Assembly (NCBI GenBank): GCA_002729725.1
Contig: PBYS01000078.1
Coordinates: forward strand, 26,462 to 90,461
From: Puniceicoccaceae bacterium
Lineage (GTDB): Bacteria; Verrucomicrobiota; Verrucomicrobiia; Opitutales; Coraliomargaritaceae
DNA length: 64,000 nt
Reading direction: 5' to 3'
This document shows, piece after piece, positions 45,371 through 54,690 of the stretch; position 1 is the first letter of the stretch, and every line of letters starts with the position of its first letter. The translations under genes were made by a program, and so were the position numbers. The notes beneath the pieces were generated by a model. The model had not been told where the DNA came from, ran no database searches, and saw only the letters and a program-made list of their open reading frames with translations.

Positions 45371-46041
45371 CCAGCCCCCTCCGCTGAACGTGGTAATTCA
45401 CGCACCACGCGTGCGGGATTGCCCGCAACAATCGTATCCGCCGCCACATCTTTAGTCACCACCGCGCAGGATGCAACAATCGCGCGATCACCGATGCTCA
45501 CGCCTTTCAAGATCATGGCGCGATTCCCAACCCAAACATCATCACCAATTGTCACCGCTTTAACTTCATCGGGATTCAGGAGATGGTTTTCACGTCGGCG
45601 CACCGCATCCAGTGGATGCCCATCGTTGTCACGAATCACCGTTTCGGCCGCGAGCAAACAATTCTCCCCCACCACGATTGATTCAGCCGTGCTGAACGCA
45701 CAATTCACTCCTACAAAAGTATTCGCACCGATACACAGCTTGGGCTCATTTCCCTCAACCGGCATGAAGGCGATTCCAATTTTACCCGAAATGCGCACCC
45801 CTTCACCCAAAACAATCTCACCCCGCCCCGAAATAAAGGGCGAGTTCTCCATCCACAAAGATTTGCCCGCCTGATAACGAGAGCGAAAGCGCGGCTCGAC
45901 CCAAAAAGTTTTAACAAACCACTCCCAAACAAAACGAAAAGCCTCAATTCCTCGATCTAAGACAGCAAAAACAGTACGCACCAAGGCATTATTTGGCAGA
46001 CTGTAAAAATAGACCTTCTTCAATAGAGCTTTGAGTTTCAT
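45367..46041 (-). CDS. Hexapeptide-repeat acyltransferase (LacA/WbbJ-like)
   Basis: A 224-residue protein. The left-handed beta-helix covers about residues 65-215, with IVVGENCLLAAETVIRDNDG, HPLDAVRRRENHLLN, then VTIGDDVWVGNRAMILKGVS and VVTKDVAADTIVAGNPARVV. The RDNDGHPL histidine is typical for the catalytic residue of this acetyltransferase class. It probably acetylates a sugar of the repeat unit. Confidence 0.9.
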   Translation of the reverse strand: MKLKALLKKVYFYSLPNNALVRTVFAVLDRGIEAFRFVWEWFVKTFWVEPRFRSRYQAGKSLWMENSPFISGRGEIVLGEGVRISGKIGIAFMPVEGNEPKLCIGANTFVGVNCAFSTAESIVVGENCLLAAETVIRDNDGHPLDAVRRRENHLLNPDEVKAVTIGDDVWVGNRAMILKGVSIGDRAIVASCAVVTKDVAADTIVAGNPARVVRELPRSAEGAG

Positions 46042-46062
46042 AATATTAAATTCAGATCGAAC

Positions 46063-47229
46063 TTACTTAACTATCATCCATAACGCACGCCGTAAACGCG
46101 AAGCAACGAAGCAAATAAAGACACGCAGCCGCTTTAAGGCACCAAAACCAGAAGCGCCTCGCCCATCCACACAGCGCAACCACTGCTCCGCCAACACCGT
46201 GGGCTCAAAGTTCGAATAAATAGAAGTCGCCACTTTCGAACGTGCCGCATATACCTGCTTATCTTCAAAACACGCTAAAATACGAGCGGGTAAATCAAGC
46301 ACACGCTCGGCAATAATTGAATTCTTAGCATTCAAGAAAGACACCTGCCCGCCCGAATTGATCGTGACAGGCACCACCCCGCAAGCGGCCGCCTCCAACA
46401 AAGAAAGGCAAAAGGTTTCGGATCCAGAAAGACCAGATACGGCGAAATCACAGGTGCTCAAAAGTGGGTACAACTGCTTACGCGAAACACTGCCATGCAA
46501 AACCACAGGATGATAAACTGGTATATCTAACTGAGAATTATCCTCGTCATCATAGAGCCTCGCATCACCAAAGACATGCAATACACAAGGCCTTGGAGTG
46601 AGTCGACTCAATGCCTCCATCATTTCAACAACACGATCAAAGCCTTTCCCCCGCGAGGGATAACCAATAAAGGCGACGTGAATTTCCTCCGCTTCGGTCG
46701 ATTCAACGGCGTCCCGCAAACAAAAGAAGCGCGCATCCACTGGGTTATTCACATAAGCGAGGCGTCGCCACAAAATAGGATGACGCAAGCTATGCACCAG
46801 ATAATAGCCTAAATGATAAGGGCTCACGCAAAAGACTTGCTGAAAGCCAAAACGAGTCACCTGCTCTAACAAGTCAGGAAAAGCAGTCCAATTATGCAGC
46901 CAATAGTCACAACGCTCAATTCCTTGGGCAGCCTCCGACAAGGCATTCACAGCATGCCCAACCACAATAACACGATCGTAATACCGAGCCCTCGCCAACT
47001 CGATCAAACGAGCCTCACTGTCACAGGGCTCATAAAACACCCCATCCGCTTCCATACGCTCCGGCAGACCACAGGCGATACTTACCTGCCCCCCCCGTTG
47101 CGCTAAGGCCGCAGCAAGGACGACTAAACTGTAAACAGTGCCTGATGTCGGCGCATCGCCCAAATCCGAAAAGGGCACCATATTTTTCTCATTCGTAAAG
47201 AAGAGTAAGGCTGTCGATGAGTCTGCCAT
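46063..47229 (-). CDS. Glycosyltransferase (GT4-like)
   Basis: A 388-residue GT-B-like protein. The C-terminal part has VAFIGYPSRGKGFDRVVEMM, CVLHVFGDARLYDDEDNSQL and GLSGSETFCLSLLEAAACGV, the last resembling the E-x7-E donor motif. The N-terminal part (SGTVYSLVVLAAALAQRGGQ) fits an acceptor domain. It follows the sulfotransferase gene by nine bases. Donor unknown. Confidence 0.85.
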   Translation of the reverse strand: MADSSTALLFFTNEKNMVPFSDLGDAPTSGTVYSLVVLAAALAQRGGQVSIACGLPERMEADGVFYEPCDSEARLIELARARYYDRVIVVGHAVNALSEAAQGIERCDYWLHNWTAFPDLLEQVTRFGFQQVFCVSPYHLGYYLVHSLRHPILWRRLAYVNNPVDARFFCLRDAVESTEAEEIHVAFIGYPSRGKGFDRVVEMMEALSRLTPRPCVLHVFGDARLYDDEDNSQLDIPVYHPVVLHGSVSRKQLYPLLSTCDFAVSGLSGSETFCLSLLEAAACGVVPVTINSGGQVSFLNAKNSIIAERVLDLPARILACFEDKQVYAARSKVATSIYSNFEPTVLAEQWLRCVDGRGASGFGALKRLRVFICFVASRLRRALWMIVK

Positions 47230-47238
47230 CAGTCGTAT

Positions 47239-47781
47239 TTAATCGATCGCATCCATGCTATAGCCTAGGCGTTCAAAATCTTCACGCCAGAGCTCTTGGA
47301 TGCGTTGACAAGCAGCTGGAGTCAGCGCGTCCTTAGCCGAGCTACGTTTGCTCACATTGATATGTGGAATGTTCAGTTCGATCCCCAGCCTCTTTTGAAT
47401 CTCAGCGATACTCTCATCAAAAGACTCAAAACGCCCGATATAATCGACTATATACTCACGAATCGTATCACGCCATCGACCTGGCACCCAATAAAACTTC
47501 TTTAAATAAAAAAGAGGTGGCGGAAAATTCCATTTATATTGTGACACCACCCAATCATAAGGATGGCGCACAAACACAAACTTAAATGCAGCATCCCACT
47601 CAGCCTGGGTAAAAAATGCTCTAGCGATCGTCGGCGGGATATGCCGCTCGGGAAAGAGACAGGGCATGCTGTAATGATCGAGCTGCCCATCATCCAACTG
47701 CTTCAAAGCCGCCTCGATACTGGTCGTCCCAATTTTGGGGTTACAGAAAAAGATAAAATGATGTTTCTTTGAAAATAGCAT
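47239..47781 (-). CDS. Sulfotransferase family protein
   Basis: A 180-residue sulfotransferase of the carbohydrate type. It begins KKHHFIFFCNPKIGTTSIEA, where the K-I-G-T-T-S segment is the 5'-phosphosulfate-binding loop for PAPS, and later has FKFVFVRHPYDWVVSQYKWN, the 3'-phosphate motif with RxxxxxxxS. Length and motifs match small bacterial carbohydrate sulfotransferases. It should add sulfate from PAPS to a sugar of the polysaccharide in the cytoplasm, so the product is probably sulfated. No PAPS-synthesis genes are nearby. Confidence 0.88.
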   Translation of the reverse strand: MLFSKKHHFIFFCNPKIGTTSIEAALKQLDDGQLDHYSMPCLFPERHIPPTIARAFFTQAEWDAAFKFVFVRHPYDWVVSQYKWNFPPPLFYLKKFYWVPGRWRDTIREYIVDYIGRFESFDESIAEIQKRLGIELNIPHINVSKRSSAKDALTPAACQRIQELWREDFERLGYSMDAID

Positions 47782-47801
47782 ATTTCTTGCAAGTCCTGCA
47801 G

Positions 47802-48854
47802 TTAAAGCTCTAACAAGCTTCGTACCATCGCGTCTGATCTAACGAAATGCCGATAATAATCCCAATTGGCCAGCGCCATTTGATCGGCAAGCTCAGTATC
47901 ACTCAACAAGCGATCTGCGCACTGTAACAATGCTTCAACCGATTCAAAATAAAGACAGTTCTTAGATTCCTCAAGCGCCGTAGGGATCGCGTGCGCTGGC
48001 GGCTCTGTAATGATCGGCTTAGAAAAAGCCAAATACTCGGGTAGTTTCCAACCGTTGGATTGATGCAAGCCCCCCGTACTCACGGCAATCGATGGCTCAC
48101 GTAGCAAGTTAAAGTAGCCTGCTTTCTGTGCAGATCGGGCATCACACAGCAAGTCTCGGGCGCAATACGATTGAGCAAATTCAGAAGGCGCAATGCCACC
48201 TCGAAAGAGCTGAGGAAACTGCGACTTTAAGGCAGTGACGCAATCCACTCGAAACTCATTGATTTGCTGCCACTCTGCCGCCTTCTCTGCCGATGGCGCA
48301 TCTGCGGGATCCCACAAGCGTGTCTGAAAAAGAATCGTTTGATAAGCACCCAGCCTTGGCGCTTGCTCACATTGAGAAACTCGCGGCAGAATAAAGCGCC
48401 CCCCCAGCACCCGATCCAGTCCAAACAAGCCACACAGATGACGCTGCCAATTTTCAGCTTCAAAATGGAACTGCCGCTTTAAAGAGTGCCAATCCAGCTG
48501 ATCATCATAGACCAAATAATTGAGTCCATACGGACGCACTTTATTTGAAATGGAAGCGAGCTCCGCAACGAAGCCGCGTTTATAATAAACATCACACCAC
48601 GCCAAGCCTCCCAAATGAATCTCATGGCTGTCGTGCATATCAAAATACAACTTGCGGCCATTCTCCATGACTATGCGACAATGCGCCATATGCGCATCTG
48701 CTAAATGCGCCGCCGATTCGGCATATTCAATGGGAGGCTGAGGCACAAACACCTGCTTTAGATGCAGCACCTTTTGACAATGCAGTTGATGCAAGCCTGT
48801 CAGCAATTGCTGTAGGTGCGGACGATTTGACCAAAGCTCTAAGCGTACATACAT
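47802..48854 (-). CDS. Probable GT-B glycosyltransferase, family unclear
   Basis: A 350-residue protein I do not recognise with certainty. The C-terminal third looks like a GT-B donor half: SIAVSTGGLHQSNGWKLPEY, then FSKPIITEPPAHAIPTALEE and ESVEALLQCADRLLSDTELA. The N-terminal half has an unusual DMHDSHEIHLGGLAWCDVYY with several histidines and a cysteine. It sits between a GT2 and the sulfotransferase gene in the polysaccharide locus with gaps of 1 and 20 bases. A sugar-transfer role is inferred from context and the C-terminal pattern. Confidence 0.65.
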   Translation of the reverse strand: MYVRLELWSNRPHLQQLLTGLHQLHCQKVLHLKQVFVPQPPIEYAESAAHLADAHMAHCRIVMENGRKLYFDMHDSHEIHLGGLAWCDVYYKRGFVAELASISNKVRPYGLNYLVYDDQLDWHSLKRQFHFEAENWQRHLCGLFGLDRVLGGRFILPRVSQCEQAPRLGAYQTILFQTRLWDPADAPSAEKAAEWQQINEFRVDCVTALKSQFPQLFRGGIAPSEFAQSYCARDLLCDARSAQKAGYFNLLREPSIAVSTGGLHQSNGWKLPEYLAFSKPIITEPPAHAIPTALEESKNCLYFESVEALLQCADRLLSDTELADQMALANWDYYRHFVRSDAMVRSLLEL

Positions 48855-48855
48855 C

Positions 48856-49755
48856 TTAAAACAGTCCTTTCAAGGCTTTAACTAAAAGTGCCGTACGTAA
48901 GTGCCGACGCTTCCCCGGTATCTGCAAAGGGCGAGGCCATGCCAAATAGGAACGCAGCAAAAGCGACACACCCGCGCACGCCTTCCCGGACTGACTCGCC
49001 ATCCAGGACGCGCCCATGTATTGCACCGCAAGCGCTCTGCGTTTGGAGCCATGCCCATGCAATATGCCCGTAGGTGCATAGGCTTTATCTAGCACACGTA
49101 GCACTTCAGGCAAAAATGTTTTAAAATTGCGACTCAAGCTACCGACTTCATCCCTGTATCGACTGACTGGATACAATATTTTTCCAATTTTCGTATAACC
49201 CGCAATTCGCATCCACAGCTCATAGTCTTCTGGCCCACGAAAGCTGGTATCAAAACCATTGCAGGCAGCAAAGATATGGCGGCGCACCAAGACCGCGGTC
49301 GTGGCGACTGGATTCGAAAATGCGAAATCCGCAAGGGACAAGAACTGCACAAAATCATCTGCGATTTGTTGCATTTCCGAGGGTGCTTTGATCGGAGTGA
49401 CTAAGTCCGTCGTGCGTCCACAAAACATTCCAAGCTCGGGATGCTTATTTGCCAGCTCAAGCTGAAGCTGCAATCGCCAAGGCAACCATGCGTCATCCGC
49501 ATCCAAGAAGGCCAACCACTCACCGCGCGATTGACTAACGCCATAATTCCGAGCCGCTGCCGGCCCCGCATTCTGCTGTGAAAACACATTTACGCCTGGA
49601 TGCCTCTGTCGAACATACTCAGCTGTCCCATCACTCGAACCATCATCGACCACGATCACCTCAAAGTCTCGAAAGGTCTGTGAGTCCAAAGATGTCAGTG
49701 TCTCGTCAATCGTGGTCTTGGCATTGTAGGCGGGAATGATTACAGAAACTCTCAT
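48856..49755 (-). CDS. Glycosyltransferase family 2
   Basis: A 299-residue GT-A enzyme: VSVIIPAYNAKTTIDETLTS, VIVVDDGSSDGTAEYVRQRH, AAARNYGVSQSRGEWLAFLD with the donor motif FLDADDAW, then FRGPEDYELWMRIAGYTKIG. No membrane segments. Its start overlaps the stop of the upstream GT4 gene by four bases. It adds one sugar to the repeat unit. Confidence 0.93.
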   Translation of the reverse strand: MRVSVIIPAYNAKTTIDETLTSLDSQTFRDFEVIVVDDGSSDGTAEYVRQRHPGVNVFSQQNAGPAAARNYGVSQSRGEWLAFLDADDAWLPWRLQLQLELANKHPELGMFCGRTTDLVTPIKAPSEMQQIADDFVQFLSLADFAFSNPVATTAVLVRRHIFAACNGFDTSFRGPEDYELWMRIAGYTKIGKILYPVSRYRDEVGSLSRNFKTFLPEVLRVLDKAYAPTGILHGHGSKRRALAVQYMGASWMASQSGKACAGVSLLLRSYLAWPRPLQIPGKRRHLRTALLVKALKGLF

Positions 49756-50933
49756 ACGTCCACCACCTCTCGATAATAGTTTAAATATCTTTCAATCACG
49801 GCATCCGTAGAATAAAGGCTCAAGGCATGCGCCCGAGCAAGCGCACCTTTAGCCCGCATCCACTCAGTATCAATCGATGCTAGCGCCGCAGACAAAGAAC
49901 CAGCTTGCTCAATCTCAACACAACGCCCTCCAGGCCCCACCATCCACTCTAGCACGGGATGTGTATTTGCAATGACCGGCAAGCCAGCAGACAATGCTTC
50001 AAGAATCGCAATCGGCATCATTTCGAACAGCGATGCTAAGACAAAACAATCTGCGGTATTCAATAAAACTGGCATATCCGCTCGATCCTGATTTAGCAAA
50101 ATGTGAATGCGCCCCTGCCCGAGGGATTCGCTCAGCTCAAGTAAGGCATCCGTTTCTCGGTCGCGTGCACCGGCAATGATCAAGTGTGCGCTCGCCTCGT
50201 TCGCAGCATAATTGGCAAACTCTTTAATTAGAAAATCAATTCGCTTATGAAAGACCTTCACGGCCGCTACGCACAAGAATACAGGACTCTCCGATGGGAT
50301 CCCTAGCTGAGCGCGTAAGTCTTCTCGTTGTTGTAGCCGTCCCGTATTCGCTGCCACAGGGCAGAAGGTATCGACATCGACAAAGTTAGGTAAAGCACAC
50401 CAGCCCCGGGGCTTCTCAGAGAAGCCCAAGCGCTTCACCGTCTCCTCCAAATGCCAAGGCGCCAGATGCTGTAAATACTCAAAGGGTTTCAAGAACTCTG
50501 CGCTCTCTTCAGTGCCGTGCGCCAAGATCTCTTTCGTTTTAACCAGCCCTAATTTACGAAAACGACGGCACCACATCGCCAAGGCCGGATCTTGCACATG
50601 AAGAATGGTGTATTTCTCGGCCCTCAACAATGGCCACAAACGCCACCAAAAGGTGAATTGCTCGAGTCCATAGGAACCTGTAATCCCCAAGCGCCAAATA
50701 AATCGGGGCAAGCGTTTCAACCAAACTACATTCGCTTCATCTCCACGCCGTAAACAGTCGACAGAGACACAAGGTACACCCTCGCCCTCCAAGGGAAGCG
50801 TCTGACCGAATGCTCCAAATAAAGTCACATTCACTCCCCGATGATATAGAGCCTGCGCCGTATCAAGCGCCCATGTTTCAATGCCACGTGAGACGTGCCC
50901 GAGCCCTGTCGATGCAATTGCAATCCGTTCCAT
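49752..50933 (-). CDS. Glycosyltransferase family 4
   Basis: A 393-residue GT-B enzyme beginning MERIAIASTGLGHVSRGIET. The donor domain has VFLCVAAVKVFHKRIDFLIK, LIIAGARDRETDALLELSES and ASLFEMMPIAILEALSAGLP (E-x7-E). The glycine-rich GLGHVSRGIE in the first loop is typical for the acceptor-side phosphate loop. One base separates it from the previous GT4 gene. Confidence 0.92.
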   Translation of the reverse strand: MERIAIASTGLGHVSRGIETWALDTAQALYHRGVNVTLFGAFGQTLPLEGEGVPCVSVDCLRRGDEANVVWLKRLPRFIWRLGITGSYGLEQFTFWWRLWPLLRAEKYTILHVQDPALAMWCRRFRKLGLVKTKEILAHGTEESAEFLKPFEYLQHLAPWHLEETVKRLGFSEKPRGWCALPNFVDVDTFCPVAANTGRLQQREDLRAQLGIPSESPVFLCVAAVKVFHKRIDFLIKEFANYAANEASAHLIIAGARDRETDALLELSESLGQGRIHILLNQDRADMPVLLNTADCFVLASLFEMMPIAILEALSAGLPVIANTHPVLEWMVGPGGRCVEIEQAGSLSAALASIDTEWMRAKGALARAHALSLYSTDAVIERYLNYYREVVDV

Positions 50934-50934
50934 A

Positions 50935-52137
50935 CTACACGAGCTTTGCGTAAGCCTCCATCGTCGCAGCGGCCATCTGATCAGCGGTCAAATGTTCCAA
51001 GGCATAGCACTGAGCCTTTTGACCGTCCGCCGTCATCTGCGTGGGATTAGAAAGATAGCACGCGAGGGCATCAGCCAAGCCCTCCGCATCGAAGGCTTTA
51101 ACAACTTTGCCCCCTCCTGAATTCTGAATTAACTCTTTCATACCTCCTACATCACTGACCACAGAGGGACGCGCGGCAAACATTGCTTCGATCAAACTAT
51201 ACCCCAAGGTTTCCGAGTGAATGGAAGGGAGCACATTGATATCAATCGCGGCAGCAAACTCAATCGCATCGGTTCGGTGCCCCAAGAAATAAACCGAATC
51301 CTCGATCTCTAAGTCTTTTGCCAATTGTTGCAGCTCTTGATCCAAGTCACCGCTACCTGCAATCACTAAAGCGACCTCAGAATGTTCTCCGCCTTGCAGC
51401 AAACGTGCAAAAGCTTGTAGTAATACGGCATGCCCTTTCATCGGATGTAAGCGTGCGCAGATACCGATCCATACCGCATTAGTCACCGTGGGTAACAGTT
51501 CGGAACGATACTGATCGCGATCGAACTGACTATAATCAGGAGGCGTCATACCGTTATAGATAATTTCCACTTTATCCCGGCGTAAACCCACACGCTGGTG
51601 CCAGGCATCAAAGGTCGCATGCGAGACACAAATATGCCGATCACCACAAGCAAAAGAAAGCCACTCGATACAACGACGAAACCAATGCTGCGCCTTGGGT
51701 TCTTCTCCGGGTAAATTATGTACGGTGGTCATCACCCGCTCAACACCGGCAATCTTCGCGGCAATGGTTTGTAACTCACAGCCAACTCGGTTGACGTGAA
51801 TCATACTTTGCTCTGGAACGCCACGCCGCATTTCAAGTGCTAAAGCTACAGTTTCTTGAATATAGCCATAGATCAGAAAACAGACCGAGGGGATGCACTT
51901 GCGTAACAGCGATTTCTTGGAATTCGAATTCGGTATTGAATCAAGCTCTTCTTCATTTGCAGTTGCCACCGCTCCTTCTGCTTGCTGCGCAGCTGCATCA
52001 TGCTTATTCACGAGCTTCAACTCACAGCTAAGGCTTTGCTGCAAAGCATATAAATAGCGATCCACCCCCGATTGTACCTCATCTGCATGGCGAGGTGGCT
52101 GTGGGTATATATAGATCTCTGTGCCCGGCTTAAACAT
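50935..52137 (-). CDS. Glycosyltransferase family 4
   Basis: A 400-residue GT-B enzyme. It shows VWIGICARLHPMKGHAVLLQ, LVIAGSGDLDQELQQLAKDL and LPSIHSETLGYSLIEAMFAA (E-x7-E) in the C-terminal domain. The N-terminal domain includes MIHVNRVGCELQTIAAKIAG and the HNLPGEE segment. The start is adjacent to the stop of the GT2 gene upstream, so translation is probably coupled. Confidence 0.92.
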   Translation of the reverse strand: MFKPGTEIYIYPQPPRHADEVQSGVDRYLYALQQSLSCELKLVNKHDAAAQQAEGAVATANEEELDSIPNSNSKKSLLRKCIPSVCFLIYGYIQETVALALEMRRGVPEQSMIHVNRVGCELQTIAAKIAGVERVMTTVHNLPGEEPKAQHWFRRCIEWLSFACGDRHICVSHATFDAWHQRVGLRRDKVEIIYNGMTPPDYSQFDRDQYRSELLPTVTNAVWIGICARLHPMKGHAVLLQAFARLLQGGEHSEVALVIAGSGDLDQELQQLAKDLEIEDSVYFLGHRTDAIEFAAAIDINVLPSIHSETLGYSLIEAMFAARPSVVSDVGGMKELIQNSGGGKVVKAFDAEGLADALACYLSNPTQMTADGQKAQCYALEHLTADQMAAATMEAYAKLV

Positions 52138-53214
52138 CTAATCAAGTGTCGGCTCCGCAGGTTCAAAGGGGCACAGCTTTGCATTTATATGATACGGACA
52201 CACGATCTCCAAATTAAATTCTTTGAATAATTGCTGCACCTCACTTTCAACGCTCGTCTCCCAAGCAAAGCCACTGCGAAGTCTACGCAAAGCGTATTCA
52301 GGTTCCTGACACAAGGCACGGACACAGCCATTCAAAAAAGAGAGTGGCTTTTTTCGTAGTGCCATACGATCAAGTGAGAACGTTTCCTCATAATAGCGCC
52401 GCATGCCATCCAACAATTTCGATTCCAATTGCGGCGACTCACCGAATATTTGGGTAATGCGGGACCAGTGATTACGCAAAGTCGTACGTGTTAACGCAAG
52501 ATTGCGAAAGCGCCAATCCTTGGCTTCAGTAGAGGAGCTCTGGCTACCATGAATACGCCAAGTTGCCAGTTGCTCAGGGCAATGTATAAGGTCTGAATAC
52601 AGCGCAACAGTCATGGCCCAAAAGCGATCTGAATAAGAATCTCCATCAATCCGGAATAAACCGACGTCAGTCAATAGACTTGAGTCAAACAAGGCCGAGG
52701 TAATCGTCGTCCAAGAAGTGCCCAACATCGTATGCACTAAAAAGTCCATTGCACCTGGACGACGATGCCAAACTTGCATGTGATCCCCATAAATATTGGA
52801 AGGAATCCCTTGCGTAGGCGCGATCACCTCATCCCGCTCATTGATAAATGAAAAGTTACAGGTCGCGACACGCACATCTGGATCAAGCGACAGGAGTGGC
52901 ACCATCGTCTGCAAAAAATTTGGGTGCATGGTATCATCACTTGTGGCAATATAGAAATAGCGCCCTGTCACGCGTGATAGCGTCTGATTCCAGCCAGCAA
53001 ACAAACCATCCTTTGGAATTTGATATAAACGAACCCTAGGGTCCTTTCGATATTGCTGAAAATACTCCCAAGTGCCATCGTCAGAAAAACTATCACACAC
53101 AATCAATTCCCAGTTAGTATAAGTCTGCTGCAGAATCGAATCAACCCGCTGCTCCAAGAAGGCGCGACTATTCCATGTCGGAAGGCAAATTGAAACAAGA
53201 GGAGAGGTTGGCAT
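52138..53214 (-). CDS. Glycosyltransferase family 2
   Basis: A 358-residue GT-A enzyme: SICLPTWNSRAFLEQRVDSI, LIVCDSFSDDGTWEYFQQYR, and the donor motif YIATSDDTMHPNFLQ. The C-terminal 100 residues are helical without a known motif. It lies 63 bases after the initiating phosphoglycosyltransferase gene, and so may add an early sugar. Confidence 0.9.
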   Translation of the reverse strand: MPTSPLVSICLPTWNSRAFLEQRVDSILQQTYTNWELIVCDSFSDDGTWEYFQQYRKDPRVRLYQIPKDGLFAGWNQTLSRVTGRYFYIATSDDTMHPNFLQTMVPLLSLDPDVRVATCNFSFINERDEVIAPTQGIPSNIYGDHMQVWHRRPGAMDFLVHTMLGTSWTTITSALFDSSLLTDVGLFRIDGDSYSDRFWAMTVALYSDLIHCPEQLATWRIHGSQSSSTEAKDWRFRNLALTRTTLRNHWSRITQIFGESPQLESKLLDGMRRYYEETFSLDRMALRKKPLSFLNGCVRALCQEPEYALRRLRSGFAWETSVESEVQQLFKEFNLEIVCPYHINAKLCPFEPAEPTLD

Positions 53215-53277
53215 TGATTAAATGAGAGAGAACAAGGTGTAGAATTTAGTATGATAGTTCGCAAGTAACCGAAACAA

Positions 53278-54660
53278 TCACTGACTGCCTTTCATGATTA
53301 ACGGAATCGTCCGTATCAAAATTTGTAAGTCCAGTGTAATACAAAAGTTTTTGATATAAAAGAGGTCGTATTGCAGTTTGCGACGAGCATCTGCAACACT
53401 TTCACCATATTTAAATAAAATTTGAGCCCAACCAGTGAGTCCAGGCTTCACTAAGTGACGCCATTCATAGAGAGGAATTTCCTTTTTTAGCATTTCGACA
53501 AACTCAGGTCTTTCTGGTCGCGGTCCGACGAGTGACATGTCCCCCTTTAGAACATTCCATAGCTGGGGCAATTCATCTAAGCGAGTTTTTCGCAGCAGAG
53601 CCCCCACTCGCGTAATCCTCGTGTCGCCTTTAGTCGCCCACTGAACACCGTTTTTTTCAGCTTCAATCGTCATAGTACGAAATTTGTGTATTTTAAAAGG
53701 ACGCCCCAATAAGCCCACGCGTGTCTGCGAATAAAACGCAGAACCCGCGCTATCCAATTTCACGATGAGTATGACAACAAGCCATAGAGGCAAAGTGAAT
53801 AGCAGAGCTGGAAAGCTAACGCATATATCAATAACTCGCTTCAGCGAGGTCACCGCGCCTCTTGCTGGCTTGAAAAAATTAGCGCCTTGCCAATGCAAAT
53901 TGCGATATGACACAGATACTTCCCGGAAAAAAATCTCCAGAAAGGCTCCTTTATTGAGTAAGTCGATATGCGAAGAAGGCAATATCTCCATCAAATCATA
54001 CATCTTAGATGGAATTGAGCGATTGTAACATGATACCACCATTTCCACATCACTCTTTCTCAGATAACTAGCAAAATCACTGACATTATCGATAATCTTA
54101 AACTCGAACTGTTTTTCGATTAAAGCATCCTCACATTCCACAGCACACGCGACAGAAACAATTTTGAAGTGCGAATCTGCAGATACGCGCTCTGCGAATT
54201 CCCGGGTCAACTCATTGCAGCCTAAAAGTACAATTCGTAATGGATTCTTCTCTAAATACAATTTAGCTAACACACGCACAAGAGACAGGCTTAGGGCACT
54301 GACAATAATCACGATTCCAGACACATAGCGCCCGAAAACATGCACATGAGTAAAATTAACAACTAAGCCAATTGCAACAAATGCAAATACAGATGCTTGA
54401 ACAGAACCAAGCAAGATGTCGTATCTCGAGAATAAATGCTGCATGCGATGCGCATATAAACCGCATAATCGAACACACAAAACTAAGGCACCGCCGTAGC
54501 AAACGCAGACAATGACACGATTATAAACTTCGTAGACATCAATGTAAGGCGTTAAAGTCAGACCCAAAAACATCGCCAGCACTCCGATCAGGAAATCGAG
54601 CAGCACCCAACGCGCTCCATTGTGAGATTGTAATAGTAATCCGAAGTTCAATTTAGTCAT
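53278..54660 (-). CDS. Undecaprenyl-phosphate sugar phosphotransferase (WbaP/WcaJ type)
   Basis: A 460-residue polyprenyl glycosylphosphotransferase that starts repeat-unit synthesis by putting a sugar phosphate on undecaprenyl phosphate. It has four or five hydrophobic segments in the first 130 residues, a nucleotide-binding-like middle (LRIVLLGCNELTREFAERVS), another membrane helix near 280 (VSFPALLFTLPLWLVVILIV), and the catalytic C-terminus: PFKIHKFRTM, DEKTRIDELPQ-like RKTRLDELPQLWNVLKGDMS and LVGPRPERPEF, then RHLVKPGLTGWAQI. All catalytic blocks look intact. The first sugar may be galactose or glucose; not decidable. Confidence 0.95.
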   Translation of the reverse strand: MTKLNFGLLLQSHNGARWVLLDFLIGVLAMFLGLTLTPYIDVYEVYNRVIVCVCYGGALVLCVRLCGLYAHRMQHLFSRYDILLGSVQASVFAFVAIGLVVNFTHVHVFGRYVSGIVIIVSALSLSLVRVLAKLYLEKNPLRIVLLGCNELTREFAERVSADSHFKIVSVACAVECEDALIEKQFEFKIIDNVSDFASYLRKSDVEMVVSCYNRSIPSKMYDLMEILPSSHIDLLNKGAFLEIFFREVSVSYRNLHWQGANFFKPARGAVTSLKRVIDICVSFPALLFTLPLWLVVILIVKLDSAGSAFYSQTRVGLLGRPFKIHKFRTMTIEAEKNGVQWATKGDTRITRVGALLRKTRLDELPQLWNVLKGDMSLVGPRPERPEFVEMLKKEIPLYEWRHLVKPGLTGWAQILFKYGESVADARRKLQYDLFYIKNFCITLDLQILIRTIPLIMKGSQ

Positions 54661-54690
54661 AAAAACCCAGCTAGATACCGAGCAAACACC

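Noticed and set aside
45179..45874. A 231-codon plus-strand frame opposite the GT4 and acyltransferase genes
   Set aside because: Antisense to two conserved genes; the protein is Ser/Thr/Pro-rich noise with no domain.
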